Part shown: in pieces, positions 14,339 to 18,456 of the stretch | Position numbering within the stretch: position 1 is the first letter of the stretch | Layout of the letters: every line of letters starts with the position of its first letter | Assembly: GCA_045617105.1 (NCBI GenBank) | Contig: JAZLHW010000143.1 | Coordinates: 1 to 18,456 of the forward strand | Length of the DNA stretch: 18,456 nt | Reading direction: 5' to 3' | Source: CALELM01 sp045617105 | GTDB taxonomy: Bacteria > Bacillota > Negativicutes > Selenomonadales > Selenomonadaceae | The notes under the pieces: generated by a model | Databases searched by the model: none | What the model was told of the DNA's origin: nothing | What the model saw: only the letters and a program-made list of their open reading frames with translations | Position numbers and translations under genes: made by a program

Positions 14339-14703
14339 AGGTGGACAGGATAGAGCTGAATGGCATGGAATTTTATGGATATCATGGCTGCCTGCCTGAG
14401 GAACGGGAGCAAGGCCAGCCATTTTTTGTTGACGTGATTTTGGAAATGGAGCTTCGCAGGGCAGGCAGGACGGATGCACTGGAGGATACGATAAATTATG
14501 CAGAGGTGTTTGAGGAGGTTCGGCGTATTGTTGAGGGTGAGCCAGTGAATTTGATTGAGGCGTTGGCAGAACGGATTGCGGAAACGGTTTTGAGTAAATA
14601 TGCGAAGATAGAAAAGATTCATGTGGCAGTGCATAAGCCGTTTGCACCAATTTCGGGGAAGTTCAGGGAAATGACTGTGCGGATCGAGAGGGCGCGCGCA
14701 TGA
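14335..14703 (+). CDS. folB: Dihydroneopterin aldolase
   Basis: FolB cleaves dihydroneopterin to 6-hydroxymethyl-dihydropterin and glycolaldehyde. The 122-residue protein has the typical start DRIELNGMEFYGYHGCLPEER, with a Glu at 22 or 23 matching the conserved active-site Glu, INYAEV with the conserved Tyr, LIEALAERIA, and the VAVHKP motif carrying the catalytic Lys. The GTG at 14335 overlaps the folP stop by four bases and would be translationally coupled; a second GTG at 14341 has better spacing from the GGGGG run at 14329-14333 and may be the true start. The stop overlaps the folK ATG (ATGA). Confidence 0.96.
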   Translation: MKVDRIELNGMEFYGYHGCLPEEREQGQPFFVDVILEMELRRAGRTDALEDTINYAEVFEEVRRIVEGEPVNLIEALAERIAETVLSKYAKIEKIHVAVHKPFAPISGKFREMTVRIERARA

Positions 14704-15695
14704 TGGAACGGGAATGTTGGCTCAGCTTGGGAGCGAATTTGGGAAACAGGGAGAAAACCTTGCGGGAAGCATTGGGAAAGCTGCAGCAGGAAAAGGGTAT
14801 TTCCTTGTGCAGGGTATCGTCCTTTTACAAAACAGCACCTTGGGGAAAGACAGACCAGCCTGACTTTATCAATGCGGCGGCAGTGATCCGCACGCAAATA
14901 TCACCCTTGCAGCTTTTGCGGATCTGCCAGCGGATCGAGAGGGAGCTGGGGAGAGTACGCCATGAGCATTGGGGCGCACGGACGATCGACATTGACCTTC
15001 TGCACATGGAGGGTATTTCATTTGATACGGAGGAGCTTTTCCTGCCGCATCCCTATATGCTGGAGCGTGCCTTTGTGCTGGTTCCCTTGGCTGAGATCGT
15101 CGGCGATCGGATAGTGGCCGGAAGGTGCGTGCAGGAGCATTTGAAAAACTGCGGGGACCGGCTCAGTGTACGCCATGCCAAGGGAAGTCCAGTGGATTTT
15201 CGCATGAAGGCGATCGCCTGTGTGGATCGCTGCGGAGGTATTGGAAAAGAGGGCAGGCTGCTTTTTCACATTTCTGAGGATATGGCTTTTTTCAGGGAGC
15301 GGACTATGGGAGCAGCTGTTATTATGGGGCGGCGGACTATGGAAACGCTGGAGCATCCGCTTTCCGGCAGGAGGAACATGGTTCTTTCCCAAAGTGTGCG
15401 GGAAAGGGACGGCTTTGAGATCTGTGCTGCACCAGAGGAGCTGTGGCAGAAGCTGTTTGGTTTTGACGGAGAGGTTTTTGTGATTGGCGGCAGTGAGATC
15501 TACCGTCTGTTTTTGCCTTACTGCACGGAAGTCCTGCTGACGCATGTGGAGGAGGACGGGGAGGCAGACTGCTTCTTTCCGAGCGTGAAGGAGGACTTTT
15601 TCCTGCAGGAGGAACATGCAGGGGAGACTGCGGGGCTTAGGTTTTGCCGTTATGTGCGTGAGGCACAGGGGAGGGACGAAAATGGAAATCTTTAA
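14700..15695 (+). CDS. folK: HPPK-DHFR fusion: FolK pyrophosphokinase joined to dihydrofolate reductase
   Basis: A single 331-residue frame with two folate enzymes. Residues 1-150 are HPPK: LSLGANLGNRE (8-18), the FYKTAPWGKTDQPDFINAA segment (42-60), and GARTIDIDLL with metal-binding Asp97 and Asp99, then LPHPYMLERAFVLVPL. Residues 151-168 are a linker. Residues 169-320 are DHFR: MKAIACVDRCGGIGKEGRL, SED with Asp194 equal to E. coli Asp27, GAAVIMGRRTMETL (204-217), GRRNMVLSQ and VFVIGGSEIYRLFLPYCTEVLLTHV (259-283). The usual PW.LP before the catalytic acid is LFHIS here, so the E. coli Trp22 position is Phe. The protein would phosphorylate the pterin alcohol and also reduce dihydrofolate. The ATG overlaps the folB stop (ATGA); a second ATG follows at 14703. 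Its 3' end overlaps ung by 14 bases. Confidence 0.95.
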   Translation: MMERECWLSLGANLGNREKTLREALGKLQQEKGISLCRVSSFYKTAPWGKTDQPDFINAAAVIRTQISPLQLLRICQRIERELGRVRHEHWGARTIDIDLLHMEGISFDTEELFLPHPYMLERAFVLVPLAEIVGDRIVAGRCVQEHLKNCGDRLSVRHAKGSPVDFRMKAIACVDRCGGIGKEGRLLFHISEDMAFFRERTMGAAVIMGRRTMETLEHPLSGRRNMVLSQSVRERDGFEICAAPEELWQKLFGFDGEVFVIGGSEIYRLFLPYCTEVLLTHVEEDGEADCFFPSVKEDFFLQEEHAGETAGLRFCRYVREAQGRDENGNL

Positions 15696-16362
15696 AAATG
15701 ATTGGGCAAATTATTTGAAGGACGAGCTGCAGCAGCCATATTATCGGCAGCTTCGCCAATTCCTGATTGGCGAGTATCGCACGAGAGCAGTCTATCCGGA
15801 TATGTATTCGATCTTCAATGCGCTCCATTACACGAGTTACGAGGACACGAAGGTTGTAATTTTGGGACAGGATCCCTACCATGGGGAAGGGCAGGCGCAT
15901 GGGCTGAGCTTTTCCGTGCTTCCCGGTGTAGCCCCGCCGCCGTCCCTGCTCAATATTTTTAAGGAACTGCAAACCGATCTGGGATGTGAGGTGCCTGCAC
16001 ATGGATGCCTGCAGGCATGGGCAGAGCAGGGGGTGTTGCTCTTGAATGCAGTTCTTACCGTGCGCGCGCATGAGGCAAATTCTCATCGGAATCATGGCTG
16101 GGAACAGTTCACGGACAAGATCATTTCCCTGCTGAATGAGAGAGAAAAACCGATGGCATTTATCCTTTGGGGGACACCTGCACGAAGGAAGAAGGAAATG
16201 ATTACCAACCCAAGGCATTTCATCGTGGAATCCCCGCATCCAAGCCCACTGTCGGCACATCGGGGTTTTTTTGGGAGCCGGCCGTTTTCCAAGGTGAACC
16301 AGTTTTTGGTCTCGCAGGGGCAAACGCCGATCGAATGGCAGCTTCCGAAGACTTGGGCATAA
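15682..16362 (+). CDS. ung: Uracil-DNA glycosylase
   Basis: Ung removes uracil from DNA and starts base-excision repair. The 226-residue protein has the family 1 motifs: VVILGQDPYHGEGQAHGLSFSV with catalytic Asp64, PPPSLLNIFKEL (86-97), GVLLLNAVLTV (117-127) and the HPSPLSAHRGFFGSRPFSKVN motif with catalytic His186. The ATG at 15682 is chosen because GGGGAGGG lies seven bases upstream; an ATG 66 bases earlier lies deep inside the fusion gene and adds residues that do not belong to the family. It is the last gene of the folate operon. Dihydrofolate reductase supports thymidylate synthesis, so folate and uracil repair both bear on uracil in DNA; that link is an inference. Confidence 0.96.
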   Translation: MEIFKNDWANYLKDELQQPYYRQLRQFLIGEYRTRAVYPDMYSIFNALHYTSYEDTKVVILGQDPYHGEGQAHGLSFSVLPGVAPPPSLLNIFKELQTDLGCEVPAHGCLQAWAEQGVLLLNAVLTVRAHEANSHRNHGWEQFTDKIISLLNEREKPMAFILWGTPARRKKEMITNPRHFIVESPHPSPLSAHRGFFGSRPFSKVNQFLVSQGQTPIEWQLPKTWA

Positions 16363-16364
16363 AA

Positions 16365-16399
16365 AAAGAACTCCATTGCAGGGTGCAACGGAATTCTTT
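16365..16399. terminator. Hairpin between convergent ung and the EIIA gene
   Basis: Arms at 16365-16380 (AAAGAACTCCATTGCA) and 16384-16399 pair with two mismatches around GGG. On the minus strand it is followed by a T run (complement of the A run from 16362), so it suits the minus-strand EIIA gene best; on the plus strand the T run is only the end of the stem. Confidence 0.65.
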
Positions 16400-16409
16400 G
16401 GATTGACGG

Positions 16410-16772
16410 TTACTTGGACTTAAATGTGATATGCGCACCGTTAGAAAGAATTGGTGCAGAAGGCCCCTTGAGTATGACTTGCCCCGGCATCGAGCCTTCC
16501 GCATTGAATACCAACGTGCAATGCCCTTCCTCACGGATGGTATCATTTACAACATCGCCAACGCTGACAATGGTGTACTCACTTTTTCCAAAAACGAGCT
16601 TGTCGCCAACGACAATATCCTGTTTCAGTTCCCCTGCGGTATGCTCAATGACCATATCGGAAAGATTCGGGCGCACGCCTTCGTCAAGGATAATAACGCT
16701 GCTGTTATTTTCCAAGAAGGTGCGGGCGAGATTGCCAATGGCACTGATTGTGACATCGTACTTAACTTCCAT
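16410..16772 (-). CDS. PTS glucitol/sorbitol-type EIIA component (SrlB-like), orphan
   Basis: Protein of 120 residues, the size of SrlB/GutB, the soluble EIIA that takes phosphate from HPr and hands it to the glucitol EIIB. Family features seen: TISAIGNLA, DEGVRPNLSDMVIEHTAGELK with His44 at the phosphorylation position, VVGDKLVFGKSEYTIVSVGDVVNDTIREEGHCTLVF and a C-terminal PGQVILKGP. AAGGA lies about 12 bases before the ATG, a rather wide gap. No EIIB, EIIC or sorbitol dehydrogenase gene is next to it; it sits between ung and a tRNA promoter. It could serve a sorbitol system elsewhere or be a regulatory EIIA. The symbol is left empty because the operon context is absent. Confidence 0.88.
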   Translation of the reverse strand: MEVKYDVTISAIGNLARTFLENNSSVIILDEGVRPNLSDMVIEHTAGELKQDIVVGDKLVFGKSEYTIVSVGDVVNDTIREEGHCTLVFNAEGSMPGQVILKGPSAPILSNGAHITFKSK

Positions 16773-16928
16773 AGATTCTCAAATCCTTTCTTAATTTTTT
16801 GTGACAGCCATGCAACGCAATCCTGCAAGAAAATCAATAGAAATTCCGCAGGACTACATCTCGTTACTTCTAGTTACGTTCTTCTATGCCGAAAATCCTT
16901 TTTAGAAAATAAATTTTTTAAAAAGTGG

Positions 16929-16957
16929 TTGACAATGCTGTTTCCTTGCTGTATCAT
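16929..16957 (+). promoter_or_regulatory. Strong promoter of the tRNA-Gln gene
   Basis: TTGACA at 16929-16934, 17-base spacer, TATCAT at 16952-16957. Perfect -35 and 5 of 6 in the -10. Transcription would start near 16964, about 28 bases before the tRNA. Confidence 0.85.
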
Positions 16958-16991
16958 ATCATGTGTTGACGGTGCATAGCACGAGAGACGT

Positions 16992-17067
16992 AGGGGTATC
17001 GCCAAGTTGGTAAGGCACGGGATTCTGAATCCCGCATGCGTTGGTTCGAGTCCAGCTACCCCTGCCA
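16992..17067 (+). tRNA. tRNA-Gln (anticodon CUG)
   Basis: A full 76-base cloverleaf: acceptor AGGGGTA/TACCCCT, D stem GCC/GGC, anticodon stem CGGGA/TCCCG with loop TTCTGAA (anticodon CTG, reading CAG), T arm GTTGG-TTCGAGT-CCAGC, discriminator G and an encoded CCA end. It stands alone between a strong promoter and a terminator. Confidence 0.96.
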
Positions 17068-17077
17068 TGAGAAAGAC

Positions 17078-17104
17078 AGCTCCTCGGAAGCGAGGAGCTT
17101 TTTT
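17078..17104 (+). terminator. Terminator of the tRNA-Gln gene
   Basis: Perfect 9-bp stem AGCTCCTCG/CGAGGAGCT around GAAG with a T run at 17099-17104. Confidence 0.93.
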
Positions 17105-17170
17105 GTTTAGGAAACGGCAGATTAAGCTTTTCTGAGAAATGCGAAGATGCAGGACGAGATGTTTTTTTTG

Positions 17171-17179
17171 TGCTAAAAT
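17171..17179 (+). promoter_or_regulatory. Extended -10 element for the 17218 gene
   Basis: TGCTAAAAT: extended TG (17171-17172) and TAAAAT (17174-17179), about 40 bases before the start codon. No clear -35. Confidence 0.45.
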
Positions 17180-17217
17180 AAGCAGAGAAAGCTTTATTTT
17201 GATGAGGAGGAAACAAC

Positions 17218-18144
17218 ATGGTTTTACGCAGAGTTTTGAGCGTGCTTTTGAGCATAACGCTCCTTGTTTCAACGATGGGGGTGGCAGCAGCGGCTGTGCC
17301 GGACACGGTGCAGGCAAAGCTTGCCTCTGTGGAGCGTGATACGTATGGAGCAGAGCAGACGGGTGCAGTTATGGAGCGTATCAACAAGCTCGAAAAGGAA
17401 TTCAACGGGCAGAATAATACGGGAAGCATGATGGCGAGAGCAGAAGCTCTGTACGATCAGCTTCATACGAATGCAGGCGGCCCTTCGGAAATGGCAAAGC
17501 TCAATGCGATTGAGTGGACGGTCCAGCATTCTGTGAGTATGACGCCGCTTCAGGAGCGTATTTCTGATCTGGAAATGAGTCTTCGCGGCAAGACCGGTGA
17601 GGGGACGCTTTCCGAAAGGATCGCTGCTCTTTCGGAAGATGCTTTCGGTACGAATACGTTTCCCATGACGGAAGTCTCTGTTCCTGCCAATACACTGGTG
17701 AAGGTGGCATTGGCAGATCCTGTTAATGCAAAAAACCTTAAGGTGGGTGACAAAATTCGTTATCAGGTGGCAGATGATGTGGTGATAGATGGTGTTCTCC
17801 TTTTTGCCAAGGGCGAGCCGGGGGAAGGAACCGTTACAAAGGTGCAGCAGGCACAGAACTTCGGCCGCAATGCTGAGGTGAATATCGAATTTGAGAAAAC
17901 CAAATCCATTGATGGGACGGATATTGATACCTTTGTCGGTGACAAGGCGAAGGAAGAGACAAAGAGCATGGCAATGGCGGCAGGAGCCAGCATTGCAGGA
18001 ATGGTTCTTCTCGGCCCTATCGGTATTGTTGCAGGAGCCTTTGTCAAAGGGCAGAATATTGATCTGCCCGTGGGTACGGAGCTGTATATTCAGACAAAGA
18101 ATGATGAAATGCTTTACGGTGTCCAGACGACCTTGCAGCAGTGA
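17218..18144 (+). CDS. Secreted protein with helical repeats, beta domain and glycine-zipper segment
   Basis: Protein of 308 residues that I cannot name. A signal peptide (about 1-25, MVLRRVLSVLLS..., AAA cleavage) sends it across the inner membrane. Residues about 30-145 hold loosely repeated helical units of the kind 'G.(V/M/L).ERI..LE....G' (AVMERINKLEKEFNG, PLQERISDLEMSLRG, TLSERIAALSEDAFG). Residues about 155-245 look like a beta-rich domain (VPANTLVKVALADPVNAKNLKVGDKIRYQVADDVVIDGVLLFAKGEPGEGTV in pattern). Residues about 254-277 are Gly/Ala-rich and hydrophobic (AGASIAGMVLLGPIGIVAGAF), a glycine-zipper type segment, then VGTELYIQT. An envelope or outer-membrane-associated role fits. GAGGAGG lies seven bases before the ATG. 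It has its own extended -10 and a terminator-like hairpin. Confidence 0.82.
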   Translation: MVLRRVLSVLLSITLLVSTMGVAAAAVPDTVQAKLASVERDTYGAEQTGAVMERINKLEKEFNGQNNTGSMMARAEALYDQLHTNAGGPSEMAKLNAIEWTVQHSVSMTPLQERISDLEMSLRGKTGEGTLSERIAALSEDAFGTNTFPMTEVSVPANTLVKVALADPVNAKNLKVGDKIRYQVADDVVIDGVLLFAKGEPGEGTVTKVQQAQNFGRNAEVNIEFEKTKSIDGTDIDTFVGDKAKEETKSMAMAAGASIAGMVLLGPIGIVAGAFVKGQNIDLPVGTELYIQTKNDEMLYGVQTTLQQ

Positions 18145-18197
18145 GGGATTGGAACGCATGAAAAAGGCACTTTCTAAAAAAGAAAGCGTAAAGAAAC

Positions 18198-18230
18198 CGT
18201 CTGACGGGACTTCCCGTCAGACGATTTCTT
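18198..18230 (+). terminator. Terminator-like hairpin after the 17218 gene
   Basis: Perfect 12-bp stem CGTCTGACGGGA/TCCCGTCAGACG with a 2-base loop (effective loop larger), followed by a poor T run (ATTTCTT). Confidence 0.75.
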
Positions 18231-18316
18231 GCTTCCTGCAGCTGCATGATACAGATGCTCTCCAGTAAAAAAATAAAAAAATTTTCAAATGAAGCAGGAC
18301 TATCCCCCCCGTAGAA

Positions 18317-18456
18317 TATAACGAAGCTAAGATGTCCCCTTCTTCAACAGCTTGCTGTAAGTGGGGGAAGCCAAATTTTAACAAGCGGTGAGCATATCTC
18401 TCGCTTCGTTGAAACGCAAATTGGAGGGAAAATGCTTATGGCATTTTCTTGAACAA
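18317..18456 (+). repeat. Copy D of the ~150-bp interspersed repeat, cut by the window end
   Basis: Starts TATAACG at 18317 and matches copies A and C base for base over most of its 140 visible bases (one change, CTCTCGC, in the right hairpin arm). About 10 bases including the right terminal repeat lie beyond the window. The 172 bases between the preceding stop and this copy hold only the terminator and an AT-rich, C-run stretch with no gene. Confidence 0.92.

Noticed and set aside
13463..14650. 395-aa minus-strand frame antisense to folP/folB
   Set aside because: Opposes two certain genes and its composition (His, Arg, Cys, Pro rich) is typical of a reverse-frame artefact.
15204..15206. Internal ATG that could start a separate DHFR
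   Set aside because: The nearest purine-rich run (AAGGGAAG) is about 17 bases upstream, too far for normal initiation, and the frame is continuous with FolK.

Overview
The window looks like chromosomal DNA of a Negativicutes bacterium, most likely Selenomonadaceae (Selenomonas/Mitsuokella-like). It combines outer-membrane features (a TpsB/FhaC-type two-partner secretion barrel and a phosphoethanolamine transferase of the kind that decorates LPS) with Firmicutes-type features (HPr with both His15 and the regulatory Ser46, AGGAGG-type ribosome binding sites, many GTG/TTG starts). The genus is an inference from gene content; no rRNA is present.

Layout, left to right. 1-1380: 3' part of a TpsB outer-membrane transporter, closed by a terminator. 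1461-1609: copy A of a short interspersed repeat. 1774-2628: a short FliD-C-like protein. 2705-4330: prfC (RF3), converging on a possible 25-aa membrane peptide through a shared bidirectional terminator. 4693-5511 and 5682-5999: two unrecognised genes, each with its own promoter. 6158-8337 (minus): a two-gene unit of a membrane/TPR protein with a six-unit 36-bp tandem repeat and a PRC-barrel protein, with repeat copy B between them. 8730-10870: ptsH-ptsI, the general PTS phosphorelay. 11018-12703: phosphoethanolamine transferase. 12739-12888: repeat copy C. 12914-16362: a tight folate operon folE-folP-folB-folK/DHFR fusion plus ung. 16410-16772 (minus): a lone glucitol-type PTS EIIA. 16992-17067: tRNA-Gln(CUG). 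17218-18144: a secreted protein with a glycine-zipper segment. 18317-18456: copy D of the repeat, cut by the window edge.

The folate genes form one pathway: FolE and the pterin enzymes FolB, FolK and FolP lead towards dihydropteroate, and the DHFR half of the FolK fusion reduces dihydrofolate. HPr and EI supply phosphate to PTS EIIA proteins, and the orphan SrlB-like EIIA 6 kb away could be one recipient.

The most unusual signal is the ~150-bp repeat present four times in 18.5 kb, nearly identical between copies, with short terminal inverted repeats (TATAACG/CGTTATA), internal hairpins and a Shine-Dalgarno-preceded mini-ORF. In each testable copy the same end faces a downstream gene, where it places a TATAA-type -10 hexamer. 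Other points of note are a Gln in place of the catalytic His (E. coli H179) in FolE, and the FolK-DHFR fusion.
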